Both the position numbers and the translations under genes were made by a program. From positions 1 through 57,436 of the forward strand of contig ONPM01000012.1 of the NCBI GenBank assembly GCA_900319715.1: DNA of 57,436 nt, given 5' to 3'. This DNA is from an uncultured Prevotella sp. (GTDB taxonomy: Bacteria; Bacteroidota; Bacteroidia; Bacteroidales; Bacteroidaceae). Below the pieces are notes generated by a model. The model was not told where the DNA came from. It did not search any database and saw nothing but the letters and a program-made list of their open reading frames with translations. Positions 34,101 through 42,128 of the stretch are shown here, piece by piece. The first letter of the stretch is position 1. Each line of letters opens with the position of its first letter.

Positions 34101-34210
34101 ATGTGCGGCACGTGCGCTTCGACTGTCCCCTGAAGATCATGATGGATGGTAAGAAACAGCAGGGCGTTGTCTTGTTGCCAGATAATAATCAAGAAAATGG
34201 AACAGAGTAA
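31178..34210 (+). CDS. Response regulator-like protein fused to PEP synthase N-terminal domain
   Basis: A 1010-residue cytoplasmic protein, conserved in Bacteroidota in my memory and often labelled phosphoenolpyruvate synthase. Residues ~28-165 and ~175-345 read like two receiver-type alpha/beta units (RIFNVLIVANPYDAFMLEDD; QMILLVEDNIRFYSSV; HDEYVPLILDSKETANREKA). Residues ~443-840 form a PPDK_N/PEP-pyruvate-binding ATP-grasp domain (GEGSLGGKGRGLAFLDNI; SPIAVRSSSLLEDSHYQPFA). The phosphohistidine and PEP-binding domains of a real PEP synthase are absent, so it cannot make PEP by the usual cycle. It may be a nucleotide-dependent phosphotransfer regulator. It overlaps the next gene by 14 bases. 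Confidence 0.82.
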   Translation: MEEANKIPQEWNKFYLKDVSFVNLMTRRIFNVLIVANPYDAFMLEDDGRIDEKIFDEYMELGMRYPPSFTQVSTTEEASAVLKTTDIDLVICMPGNADNDAFAVAREVKAAHPDIPCVVLTPFSHGITKRIENEDMSVFDYVFCWLGNTNLIMSIIKLLEDKMNIEHDINEAGVQMILLVEDNIRFYSSVLPNLYNYILAQSKRFSTEALNPHAAAQRKRGRPKVVLATNYEEAMQIYEKYHENTLGVISDTRFPMHITPGRLSHVEEGDPEAGLKLLREIRRHDEYVPLILDSKETANREKAKAEGFHFIDKNSTKMNVDLHHLMEEHMGFGDFVFRDPQTKEEIARITSLKDLQDNIFKIPADSLAHHIRRNHMSRWLCARAIFPVSAFLKQVTWHKLQDVDAHRQIIFDAIVQYRRMKNIGIVAVFDRLKFDRYAHFARIGEGSLGGKGRGLAFLDNIIKRHPELNQYENAQVSIPKTVVLCTDFFDEFMEKNNLYPIALSDAPDEEILNHFMKAQLPDSLIADFFTFFDAVKSPIAVRSSSLLEDSHYQPFAGIYSTYMIPYLEDKYEMLRMLACAIKGVYASVYYKDSKAYMLATQNVIDQEKMAVILQEVVGKQYGDLYYPNFSGVLRSLNYYPIGEETAEEGIASLALGLGKYIVDGGQTLRVSPYHPTQVLQTSEMETALRDTQTRFYALDMSHVGDDFKVDDGFNIKKLRVKQADADGSLNYIASTFDPVDQVIRDGVYEGGRKVITFCGVLQQGVFPLPELLQMVQKLGSEAMRRPIEIEFACILDKTENLGARGTLYLLQIRPIVDSKQVLDEDLQQIADDACLLRSYNSLGHGISEDVQDVVYVKTDENFTAANNSTIAYHIERINQKFLDADKNYVLVGPGRWGSSDPWLGIPVKWPHISAARVIVETVLKNYHVDPSQGTHFFQNLTSFGVGYFTINTDTGEGIFQKALLDAMPAVEETEYVRHVRFDCPLKIMMDGKKQQGVVLLPDNNQENGTE

Positions 34211-35195
34211 TCCTTATATCAAGCAGTTCCCCGAGTTGATGAAGGGGAAGAAGATCATGTATGTACACGGTTTCGGGTCGTCAGGGCAGTCTGGTACTGT
34301 CACCCGTATCCGTGAGGTGTTCCCAAATGCCACAGTCATTGCGCCAGACCTCCCCATCCGTCCTCAGGAGGCCCTCGACCTCTTGCGGGAGTCCTGCAGC
34401 AAAGAACAGCCTGATCTCATCATCGGCACCTCGATGGGCGGGATGTATACCGAGATGCTCTACGGCTACGACCGCATCCTTGTCAACCCTGCCCTCCAGA
34501 TGGGCGACACGATGAAGGAACACGGTATGATAGGCGCCCAGCATTTCTCCAATCCCCGTCAGGACGGTGTGCAGGACTTCATGGTCACGAAGGCGCTTGT
34601 GAAAGAGTATAAGGAGATGACGGAGCAGTGCTTCTCGGCGGTGACGCCTGACGAACAGGCCCGCGTGTGGGGACTTTTCGGCGATGAGGATACGACGGTG
34701 AACACCTACGACCTGTTCCGTGAGCACTATCCCACGGCCATTCGTTTCCACGGTGAGCATCGCATGAACGACAACTCTTTCATGCATTCCATCGTGCCCG
34801 TCATCCGCTGGATCGATGACAGGCAGGAGGGTAGGGAGCGTCCTATAATATATATAGGTGTAGAGACGCTGAGGGACGGCTATGGCGAGGCAAGAAGTTC
34901 GGCGCAGAAGACCGTCAGGTGGTTGATAGAGACTTATCAGGTCTATTTCGTCGCGGCAGCACCCTCTGATGAGGTCTATTATGCTGATGTGAACGAGTGG
35001 TTGTATGACTATGTCAACGTGCCTGCGTACAATCATACCGTCTTCACGGTTCGTCGCGATCTGCTTTATGGCGACTATTTCATTGGTATGGAAGAGTCGT
35101 GGACGGGTATGGCTACGCATATCCAATTCGGCAGCGACACTTTCAAGACCTGGGATGACGTCGCCGCCTACTTCTCCCGTTTGGGTGGACAGTGA
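34197..35195 (+). CDS. YqiA-like esterase fused to a HAD/5'-nucleotidase-like domain
   Basis: From the ATG at 34197 (MEQSNPYIKQFPELMKGKKI) 332 residues. Residues ~18-210 are an alpha/beta hydrolase of the YqiA/UPF0227 type: YVHGFGSSGQSGT, nucleophile in IIGTSMGGMYTE (about Ser78), Asp region FGDEDTTV and the catalytic His in NSFMHSIVPV. Residues ~216-332 resemble the C-terminal part of an NT5C-type deoxyribonucleotidase (YFVAAAPSDEVYYADVNEWL; LLYGDYFIGMEESW), but the DxD start motif is lacking. The fusion is unusual. It overlaps the PPDK_N gene by 14 bases, so the two are translationally coupled. Confidence 0.75.
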   Translation: MEQSNPYIKQFPELMKGKKIMYVHGFGSSGQSGTVTRIREVFPNATVIAPDLPIRPQEALDLLRESCSKEQPDLIIGTSMGGMYTEMLYGYDRILVNPALQMGDTMKEHGMIGAQHFSNPRQDGVQDFMVTKALVKEYKEMTEQCFSAVTPDEQARVWGLFGDEDTTVNTYDLFREHYPTAIRFHGEHRMNDNSFMHSIVPVIRWIDDRQEGRERPIIYIGVETLRDGYGEARSSAQKTVRWLIETYQVYFVAAAPSDEVYYADVNEWLYDYVNVPAYNHTVFTVRRDLLYGDYFIGMEESWTGMATHIQFGSDTFKTWDDVAAYFSRLGGQ

Positions 35196-35255
35196 CGAAG
35201 GAGCAGTTTATGGTTTGCTGAAGAAGATAAAAGTGAAAAGAAAATTCAGAAAAAT

Positions 35256-35287
35256 TTTGGTGTTTTCCATTCTTCTTTGTAACTTTG
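35256..35287 (+). promoter_or_regulatory. Promoter of aqpZ
   Basis: TTTG at 35256-35259 and TAACTTTG at 35280-35287 stand exactly 20 bases apart, a full Bacteroidota promoter, 54 bases before the ATG at 35342. Confidence 0.85.
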
Positions 35288-35341
35288 CCCCCTGAAACTA
35301 TGTAACCAATTTAAATTAATCATTAAACAACTAATTAGCGT

Positions 35342-36019
35342 ATGAAAAAGTATTTAGCAGAAATGGTGGGCACGATGGTGCTTGTGTTAATGGGCTGCGG
35401 CGTTGCTGTCAGTCTGGGTTGTGATCCCGTCAACAACATCCCTGCTGTTGTCGGAACGGCCTTCGCTTTCGGTCTTGCTGTTGTAGCCATGGCCTATACC
35501 ATTGGCGGTATCAGTGGTTGCCACATCAATCCGGCCATCACACTCGGCGTGTTCCTGAGTGGACGTATGAGTGCCAAGGACTGTGGCATGTACATTCTGT
35601 TCCAGGTGATTGGTGCCTTCATCGGCAGTCTGTTGCTCTTCGTGCTGACAGAGAATGTTCCTGGTCTGGAGGGTACGGGTGCTAACGATTTGCAGGCCAA
35701 TGTGTCTGTGCTTGGAGGCCTGTTGGCAGAGATTATCTTTACCTGTGTGTTCGTGCTCGTCGTGCTGGGGGCTACCTCTAAGACGAATGGTGCCACCAAC
35801 AACTTCGCAGGTCTGGCCATTGGTCTCTCACTGATCCTGGTGCACCTTGTTTGTATCCGTTACACAGGTACTTCCGTGAACCCCGCTCGCAGTATCGCCC
35901 CTGCCATCTTCCAGGGTGGTACGGCTCTGGCCAATCTCTGGATCTTCATCGTTGGCCCGTTCGTAGGTGGTGCTTGCGCTGCTGGTATCTGGAAACTCAT
36001 CGAGCCAGGTAAGGAGTAA
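35342..36019 (+). CDS. aqpZ: Aquaporin Z
   Basis: A 225-residue water channel of the MIP family with six membrane helices and two NPA half-helices: GCHINPAITLGVFLSG (about residues 60-75) and GTSVNPARSIAPAIF (about residues 178-192). An Arg directly after the second NPA and a His in the LVHLVCIRYTG helix are the selectivity-filter residues of AqpZ, so water rather than glycerol is the expected substrate. It has its own promoter and a repeat-bearing intergenic region follows. Confidence 0.95.
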   Translation: MKKYLAEMVGTMVLVLMGCGVAVSLGCDPVNNIPAVVGTAFAFGLAVVAMAYTIGGISGCHINPAITLGVFLSGRMSAKDCGMYILFQVIGAFIGSLLLFVLTENVPGLEGTGANDLQANVSVLGGLLAEIIFTCVFVLVVLGATSKTNGATNNFAGLAIGLSLILVHLVCIRYTGTSVNPARSIAPAIFQGGTALANLWIFIVGPFVGGACAAGIWKLIEPGKE

Positions 36020-36026
36020 GGTTTTT

Positions 36027-36119
36027 GTTTACAGTTTACGGTTTACAGTTTACAGATGATTACTTCTATAGGGAGATAAAACCTCTCTGTCATATCATCT
36101 GTAAACTGTAAACCGTAAA
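36027..36119. repeat. Inverted array of TTTACRG heptamers (copy 1)
   Basis: The left arm (36027-36060, several GTTTACRG words) pairs with the right arm (36095-36119, CYGTAAA words). The centre differs from the other copies. It lies between aqpZ and tolC and could form a long hairpin in mRNA. Confidence 0.85.
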
Positions 36120-36221
36120 TAAAGAAACCTTCTTTTCTTAATTTTGTCGAAGAATTGAAAAAAGAATTCTATTAACTGTTAAATCTTATCTATTTCTCTT
36201 GGATATTTCCGATAAACTCCG

Positions 36222-36229
36222 TACCTTTG
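36222..36229 (+). promoter_or_regulatory. -7 box of the efflux operon
   Basis: TACCTTTG matches the consensus, 40 bases before the tolC-like ATG at 36269; CTTG at 36198-36201 is a one-mismatch -33 at a spacing of 20. Confidence 0.7.
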
Positions 36230-36268
36230 TCGTCGTATTAGACGAATTGAATAGTAATATTGGAGTTT

Positions 36269-37606
36269 ATGAAGAAGATTGTGTTATTAGTAGGTGTCAT
36301 GTTCTTAGGGGCTGCTCATATGTCAGCCCAGAAGAGTTGGACTCTTCAGGACTGTATCGACTATGCCCTTGAGAATAATATCACGCTGAAGAAGTCGCAG
36401 TTGCAGAAGCAGAGTGCGTCAGAGGATCTGAAAGGAGCCAAGGCCGCCTTGCTGCCAACTGTCAATGCCTCTACCAACCAAAGCCTGGGCTATCAGCCCT
36501 GGAAGGATACGGGCATGTCGTATGTCACCAATGGTACGGTGAACACCAAGGTGGACAAGACCTCCTACAATGGTTCCTATTCGTTGAATGGCCAGTGGAC
36601 CGTCTGGAATGGTGGGCGTAATACCAATACGGTAAAACTGGACCGTCTGGCAGAACAGGAAGCAGAACTCTCTACCCGTGAGACGGCCAATAGCATCCAG
36701 GAGCGTATCGCCCAGATCTACGCCCAGATACTCTATCTCGACGAGAGCGTGAGGGTGGACGAGCAGATGCTCGAGACCAGTAAGAAGAATGAGGAGCGTG
36801 GCCAGGAGATGGTGAATGTCGGGAAGATGTCGAAGGCAGACCTCGCCCAACTGACGGCTCAGCGTGCCAATGACGAATATAGTATTGTGGAGACGCGGAG
36901 CCAGTTGCTGAACTATAAACTGCAACTGAAACAGTTGTTGGAGATTACTGACGAGACACCATTCGATGTGGCTGTCCCAGAGATTCCAGAAGAGCGTATC
37001 CTGGCTGAGATTCCCGCCTTGCAGGCAGTCTATGAAGAGGCCCTGTTGAGTCGCCCGGAGATTGAGCGTTCGCAGTTAGCCGTCAAAGGCAGTGAGGTGA
37101 GTGTCAATATCGCCAAGGCCGGATGGATGCCGAATGTAAGTCTCACGGGTGGAGTCACTACCTCTACGAACTCACTAAGCAGCAGTGGTTGGGGGTCACA
37201 ATTCAAGAGCAATGTGAATACGCAGTTGGGAGTGGGTGTGAGTGTGCCTATCTATGACGGCCGCTCTACGAAGACGGCTGTCAACAAGGCCAAGATACAG
37301 CAGTTGCAGGCACAGTTGGACTTGCAGGATCTGCAGAAGACGCTCTATACCGACATCCAGCAGTACTGGCTGAATGCCGTGACAAATCAGGAAAAGTATA
37401 AGGCTGCTACGAGCAGTGTGGAAAGTGCCCAGCAGAGTTACGACTTGTTGTCTGAACAGTTCCGCCTTGGTCTGAAGAATATCGTGGAACTGCTGACAGG
37501 CAAGAATAATCTGCTCTCTGCCCAGCAGAATCAGTTGCAGTCTAAGTATCAGACCATCTATAACCAGCAGATGCTGGATTTCTATCAGACAGGGGAAATA
37601 AGATGA
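36269..37606 (+). CDS. tolC: TolC-family outer-membrane efflux protein
   Basis: Outer-membrane channel of a tripartite exporter. From the ATG at 36269 (MKKIVLLVGVMFLGAAHMSA) 445 residues with a signal peptide. The N-terminal SWTLQDCIDYALENNITLKK is the classic family start. Two similar OEP halves follow, with long coiled-coil helices (about 100-210 and 330-430). A TTG at 36260 would add only three residues. It is the first gene of a six-gene run that includes adaptor, ATPase, permease, sensor kinase and regulator. Substrate unknown. Confidence 0.93.
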   Translation: MKKIVLLVGVMFLGAAHMSAQKSWTLQDCIDYALENNITLKKSQLQKQSASEDLKGAKAALLPTVNASTNQSLGYQPWKDTGMSYVTNGTVNTKVDKTSYNGSYSLNGQWTVWNGGRNTNTVKLDRLAEQEAELSTRETANSIQERIAQIYAQILYLDESVRVDEQMLETSKKNEERGQEMVNVGKMSKADLAQLTAQRANDEYSIVETRSQLLNYKLQLKQLLEITDETPFDVAVPEIPEERILAEIPALQAVYEEALLSRPEIERSQLAVKGSEVSVNIAKAGWMPNVSLTGGVTTSTNSLSSSGWGSQFKSNVNTQLGVGVSVPIYDGRSTKTAVNKAKIQQLQAQLDLQDLQKTLYTDIQQYWLNAVTNQEKYKAATSSVESAQQSYDLLSEQFRLGLKNIVELLTGKNNLLSAQQNQLQSKYQTIYNQQMLDFYQTGEIR

Positions 37607-37613
37607 ATATTTT

Positions 37614-37711
37614 GTTTACGGTTTACAGTTTACAGTTTACAGATGAAATGACTGGAGACTGTTCTGCCGCAGAGGTAATCATCTGTAAACCGTAAACTGT
37701 AAACCGTAAAC
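37614..37711. repeat. Inverted array of TTTACRG heptamers (copy 2)
   Basis: Four heptamer words on the left (37614-37642) and four on the right (37683-37711) flank a ~40-base core reading ATGAAATGACTGG...GGTAATCATCTG. The core closely resembles that of copy 3 in the same operon. It lies between tolC and the adaptor gene, where a hairpin could alter the relative amounts of the products. Confidence 0.9.
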
Positions 37712-37727
37712 AATAAAAACAAAGAAT

Positions 37728-38948
37728 ATGAAAAAGATCGGAAAGAAAGGTTGGATCGCTATCGGCGTGATTGCCGTGGTCCTGATGGCATGGTTCTTCA
37801 TGCGTGGTGGGAAGAAAGAGGAGAAGATAACGTTTGAGACCGCAAAGGTGGAGAACACGAGCATCCATACCAGTATCACTGCTACGGGCACCATTGAGCC
37901 AGTGACCTCAGTGACTGTTGGTACACAGGTCTCAGGTATCGTCAGCCATCTCTATGTGGACTATAACTCTGTGGTAAAGAAAGGTCAGGTCATTGCAGAA
38001 CTCGATCGTACAAACCTGATCAGCGAACTGAATACGTCGAAGGCCAATCTCTCCAGTGCCCAGAGTTCTGCCGCTTATGAACTGGCGAATTATAATAGGT
38101 ATAAGACTCTTTATGAGAAAGGACTCGTGAGTGCTGACGAGTATGAGAGTGCCCAGTTGTCTTATCTGAAGGCCAAGGAACAGGTGAACACCTCTCGCGA
38201 GAGTGTGCAGAAGGCTCAGACGAACCTAGGCTATGCCACCATCACCTCGCCTATCGACGGTGTCATCCTCTCTAAGTCGGTGGAGGAAGGTCAGACGGTG
38301 GCTGCCTCGTTCAACACTCCAGAACTCTTCGTCATCGCCCAGGATTTGACAGATATGCGCGTGATTGCTGATATCGATGAGGCTGATATAGGTGGCGTGA
38401 AGGAAGGCCAGCGTGTCAGTTTTACTGTTGATGCCTTCCCGGAGGATAAGTTCGATGGTACGGTGACACAGGTGCGTCAGGAAGCCAAGACGGAGAGCAA
38501 TGTCGTCACTTATGAGGTGGTGATCTCAGCACCTAATGCCGACCTGAAACTGAAGCCGGGACTCACAGCCAACGTTACTATCTTCACGATGGAGAAGGAC
38601 AATGTACTCGCCGTGCCAGCCAAGGCCCTACGCTTCCATCCCAGCGAGGCCGTCTTGCAGAAGGGTGAGAGTATCAGCGACTGTGAGGGTGATTATAAAC
38701 TTTGGACGAAGGAAGGAGCAGTATTTAAGGCCCATAAAGTGGAGGTGGGCACCAGCAATGGTGTCATGACAGAGATTCTCTCAGGCATCTCCGCTGGTAC
38801 GGAAGTGCTTTCTGATTTTGAGGTTTCCGGAGGTGCTGCTCCAGAGATGAATCAACAGGGCGGTAACCCCTTCATGCCACGTCCGAGAACTAACCGCAAC
38901 GGACAAGGTGGAAACGCTAATGGCAGCGGTAACGCCTCCCGAAGATAA
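37728..38948 (+). CDS. macA: Membrane fusion protein of MacA type
   Basis: Periplasmic adaptor linking the ABC permease to TolC. The 406-residue protein has one N-terminal membrane anchor (residues ~7-24), a biotinyl-lipoyl half-motif (GTQVSGIVSHLYVDYNSVVK), a helical hairpin (~95-160), a second lipoyl half (LGYATITSPIDGVILSKSVE) and beta-barrel/MP domains. The C-terminal tail is Asn/Gly-rich. The order with ATPase and permease is that of MacA-MacB, but here ATPase and permease are separate genes. Confidence 0.92.
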   Translation: MKKIGKKGWIAIGVIAVVLMAWFFMRGGKKEEKITFETAKVENTSIHTSITATGTIEPVTSVTVGTQVSGIVSHLYVDYNSVVKKGQVIAELDRTNLISELNTSKANLSSAQSSAAYELANYNRYKTLYEKGLVSADEYESAQLSYLKAKEQVNTSRESVQKAQTNLGYATITSPIDGVILSKSVEEGQTVAASFNTPELFVIAQDLTDMRVIADIDEADIGGVKEGQRVSFTVDAFPEDKFDGTVTQVRQEAKTESNVVTYEVVISAPNADLKLKPGLTANVTIFTMEKDNVLAVPAKALRFHPSEAVLQKGESISDCEGDYKLWTKEGAVFKAHKVEVGTSNGVMTEILSGISAGTEVLSDFEVSGGAAPEMNQQGGNPFMPRPRTNRNGQGGNANGSGNASRR

Positions 38949-38964
38949 AATAGCATGTAAAAAT

Positions 38965-39717
38965 ATGGATGAAAGAAAAGTAGTTATAGAACTGCAGAAT
39001 GTGAAGCGCTACTTCCAGGTGGGCTCTGAAACGGTGAAGGCTCTTCGTGGCGTCTCATTCAAGATCTATGAAGGCGAATTCGTCACTATCCAGGGCACCT
39101 CAGGCTCTGGCAAGTCTACGCTTCTGAACCAACTCGGCTGCCTCGACACCCCCACCTCGGGTGAGTACTTCCTCGACGGAATATCAGTACGGACCATGTC
39201 GAAGTCGCAGCGCGCCCATCTCCGTAACAGAAAGATCGGCTTTGTGTTCCAGAACTACAATCTGTTGGCAAAGACGACGGCAGTAGAAAATGTGGAGTTG
39301 CCCTTGATGTATAATTCAGCGTATAGCGCTACTGAGCGAAAGGCGAAGGCCATCAGGGCTTTGGAGGCCGTAGGGTTGGGTGATCGCCTGTATCACAAGT
39401 CAAATCAGATGTCAGGTGGCCAGATGCAGCGTGTGGCCATTGCCCGTGCCTTGGTGAACGACCCTGCTGTACTCCTCGCCGACGAAGCCACTGGTAACCT
39501 AGATACCCGCACCTCCTTCGAGATGCTCGTCCTCTTTCAGGAACTCTATAAGCAAGGGCACACGATCATCTTCGTCACTCATAATCCTGAGATTGCGGAG
39601 TATGCCTCTCGTAATATCAACCTGCGTGATGGTAAGATACGCGAGGATACGATCAACACCAACATCAAGTCGGCAGCTGAGGCCCTCGCCAAGTTGCCAG
39701 TACCAGTGGATGATTAA
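38965..39717 (+). CDS. ABC transporter ATP-binding protein (MacB/LolD type)
   Basis: A 250-residue ATPase starting [20 protein letters not shown]. Walker A is GTSGSGKST (~residue 43), the Q-loop is GFVFQNYNL, the signature is MSGGQ, and Walker B is VLLADEAT with H-loop IIFVTHNPE. It begins 17 bases after the adaptor. The open frame reaches further up inside the adaptor gene but the ATG at 38965 is the first good one. It powers the permease encoded next. Confidence 0.95.
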   Translation: MDERKVVIELQNVKRYFQVGSETVKALRGVSFKIYEGEFVTIQGTSGSGKSTLLNQLGCLDTPTSGEYFLDGISVRTMSKSQRAHLRNRKIGFVFQNYNLLAKTTAVENVELPLMYNSAYSATERKAKAIRALEAVGLGDRLYHKSNQMSGGQMQRVAIARALVNDPAVLLADEATGNLDTRTSFEMLVLFQELYKQGHTIIFVTHNPEIAEYASRNINLRDGKIREDTINTNIKSAAEALAKLPVPVDD

Positions 39718-39721
39718 TTTT

Positions 39722-39819
39722 GTTTACGGTTCACGGTTTACAGTTTACAGATGAAATGTCTGAAGGCTGTAGTACCGCAAAGGTAATCACCTGTAAACCG
39801 TAAACTGTAAACTGTAAAC
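39722..39819. repeat. Inverted array of TTTACRG heptamers (copy 3)
   Basis: Same design as copy 2: left arm 39722-39751, right arm 39791-39819, with a core ATGAAATGTCTGAAGG...GGTAATCACCTG that matches copy 2 at most positions. It separates ATPase and permease genes of the efflux operon. Confidence 0.9.
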
Positions 39820-39830
39820 AACAAAAAAGA

Positions 39831-41048
39831 ATGAACATACTGAATCTTTTCAAAGTAAGCCTGCGGGCGGTGGCGAGCAACAAGATGCGCTCCTTCCTCT
39901 CGATGCTGGGTATCATTATCGGTGTGGCGGCTGTCATCATTATGATGAGCATTGGCCAGGGTTCCAAGGAGAGCATCCGCAAGGAACTCTCCACGATGGG
40001 TACCAACCTGCTGACTATCCGTCCTGGTGCTGACATGCGGGGTGGCGTACGTCAGGACCCCTCCAGTATGCAGACGTTAAAGATGGCTGACTATGAGCGC
40101 ATCATGCGTGAAAAGAAGTTTGTGACGAAGGTGTCGCCAGAGGTGACAGCCAGCGGACAGGCTATCTATGGCAATAATAATACGAATGCCTCCATGTATG
40201 GTGAGAGTATCGATTACCTCGACATCAAGCAGTGGCCAGTAGAAGAAGGAGAATGCTTCACTGAGGAAGACATCAGGAAGGCCGCCAAGGTGGTGGTGGT
40301 AGGTACTACCATCGTCAAGGATCTCTTTGGCGAGGGTGTCGATCCTATTGGCAAGACCATCCGTTTCAAGAGCATCCCCATGCGTATCATAGGCGTGCTG
40401 AAGTCGAAAGGCTATAACTCTTGGGGAATGGACCAGGACAATGTGATTATTGCCCCCTATACGACTGTGATGAAACGTATTGCAGCCCAGACGTATTTTT
40501 CCAGTATCGTCTGCTCGGCAGTGACGGAGGAACTCTCTGATGCTGCCATCGAGGAACTGACACAGATCCTGCGTGACAACCACAAGTTGAAAGAGGATGC
40601 CGAAGACGATTTTACGATCCGATCTCAGGCGGAGATGATGGAGACGATGTCGTCGACGATGGACACAGTGACGATTATCTTGGTGGTGGCAGCAGCCTTC
40701 TCACTGCTCGTGGCTGGTATCGGTATTATGAATATTATGCTCGTCTCGGTGACGGAGCGTACGAAGGAAATCGGCCTCCGCATGGCCGTCGGAGCCACAG
40801 GCCCTGTCATTTCCCTGCAGTTCCTCATTGAGTCGGTGCTCATCTCTGTGACGGGAGGACTGATAGGTGTGCTTGTCGGGTGTGGGGCGAGCGCTGCTGT
40901 CTCGGCCGTTGGCATGCCGTCGAGCGTGCCTGCATGGAGCATCTATGTGTCGTTTCTCGTCTGTGTGTTTATTGGTGTGCTTTTCGGCTATATCCCTGCA
41001 CAGAAGGCTGCCAATATGGATCCGATAGAAGCCATCCGTCATGAGTAA
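39831..41048 (+). CDS. MacB-like ABC transporter permease
   Basis: A 405-residue inner-membrane protein with the MacB topology: TM1 (MRSFLSMLGIIIGVAAVIIM, ~residues 19-38), a large periplasmic MacB-PCD domain (~50-270) and three TM segments at the C-terminus (~283-308, 330-350, 366-385), with the FtsX-like region TERTKEIGLRMAVGA. It is not fused to an ATPase; that function comes from the gene before. It probably exports a lipophilic compound or peptide to the TolC channel. Confidence 0.93.
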   Translation: MNILNLFKVSLRAVASNKMRSFLSMLGIIIGVAAVIIMMSIGQGSKESIRKELSTMGTNLLTIRPGADMRGGVRQDPSSMQTLKMADYERIMREKKFVTKVSPEVTASGQAIYGNNNTNASMYGESIDYLDIKQWPVEEGECFTEEDIRKAAKVVVVGTTIVKDLFGEGVDPIGKTIRFKSIPMRIIGVLKSKGYNSWGMDQDNVIIAPYTTVMKRIAAQTYFSSIVCSAVTEELSDAAIEELTQILRDNHKLKEDAEDDFTIRSQAEMMETMSSTMDTVTIILVVAAAFSLLVAGIGIMNIMLVSVTERTKEIGLRMAVGATGPVISLQFLIESVLISVTGGLIGVLVGCGASAAVSAVGMPSSVPAWSIYVSFLVCVFIGVLFGYIPAQKAANMDPIEAIRHE

Positions 41049-41072
41049 GAATTAAATCAGGTTGAAGAGGTT

Positions 41073-42116
41073 ATGGTGATAGACAGAAGACTGAAAGTAT
41101 TTATACACATCGTTTTTTGGACGTTTATGTTCCTGTCGCCCATGCAGTACATGAGGGGCACGGGTATGTCGATGCTCCAGTATCTGATGAACTGTATGCC
41201 GTCGCTATTGCTGATGGTAGTGTTCTATGCGAACTATAAGTGGCTGACGTATAAGTATTTCGTGGCAGGCAAACATCGCTATTATACGATGATCAACTTT
41301 GTTATGATCATCAGTTTTGCTATCTTCTTGCATTATTGGATGGATTTCACCCGCGAACTGTTCCAGCCGTCAGGAAGACTCTCTCGTATGCCTGATGCAC
41401 TTGATGACTTCTTGTCCTTTATCCGTGACTGTGCTAACTTCTGCATCTTTGCCACGGTAGCCACCTGTATATCGCTGGCCCAACAGTGGTACTGGGCAGA
41501 CACCGCCCTTAAGGCTGCCGAGGCTGCAAGGGTTGCTGCGGAACTGGGAAACCTGCGCTCGCAAATCAATCCTCACTTTCTGCTCAATACGCTGAATAAT
41601 ATCTATGCGCTGACAGCCATCGATCAGACAAGGGCGCAGAATGCCATTCAGAAGTTGTCGGAACTGCTGCGCCACATGCTCTACGAAAACCATGAGCAAC
41701 TGGTGCCGCTTGGCGACGAAGTGCAGTTTCTCGAAAACTATGTCAGCCTGATGAAGATCCGCCTCTCGTCCAGTGTCGATGTACGCTTCGACTATGAACC
41801 TGCCGATCCCGTGCCCAAAGTGTCACCCCTGATTGGTATCTCGCTGGTTGAGAATGCTTTCAAGCATGGTATCAGCCCCACGGAACCGAGTTTCGTACAT
41901 ATTCGAATTGCTGTCGAAGGCACGAAAGTGCACATCGACATAAAGAACTCCAACCATCCGAAGACCGATAGCGACCATAGTGGTCACGGTATCGGCCTTC
42001 AGCAGGTGCAGCAACGTCTCGACCTTTCCTATGCCAACAAGTATGAGTGGCACCATGGTGTCAGTCCTGACGGAAAGGTATATACATCATCCATCACTTT
42101 AGAAACACAAACTTAA
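41073..42116 (+). CDS. LytS/YehU-type sensor histidine kinase
   Basis: A 347-residue membrane kinase. Four membrane segments lie in residues ~10-145, without a large extracellular sensor domain. The His_kinase domain carries the phospho-acceptor in RSQINPHFLLNTLNNIYALT (~residues 164-183), and the ATPase domain has ISLVENAFKHGI and GHGIGLQQVQQRL. It begins 24 bases after the permease gene and 12 bases before its regulator, so the pair probably reads the same stress the exporter relieves. Confidence 0.93.
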   Translation: MVIDRRLKVFIHIVFWTFMFLSPMQYMRGTGMSMLQYLMNCMPSLLLMVVFYANYKWLTYKYFVAGKHRYYTMINFVMIISFAIFLHYWMDFTRELFQPSGRLSRMPDALDDFLSFIRDCANFCIFATVATCISLAQQWYWADTALKAAEAARVAAELGNLRSQINPHFLLNTLNNIYALTAIDQTRAQNAIQKLSELLRHMLYENHEQLVPLGDEVQFLENYVSLMKIRLSSSVDVRFDYEPADPVPKVSPLIGISLVENAFKHGISPTEPSFVHIRIAVEGTKVHIDIKNSNHPKTDSDHSGHGIGLQQVQQRLDLSYANKYEWHHGVSPDGKVYTSSITLETQT

Positions 42117-42128
42117 CCCATTCAGACA

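Noticed and set aside
36027-39819. Insertion sequence at the heptamer repeats
   Set aside because: No transposase and no target-site duplication visible; only short inverted arrays are present.
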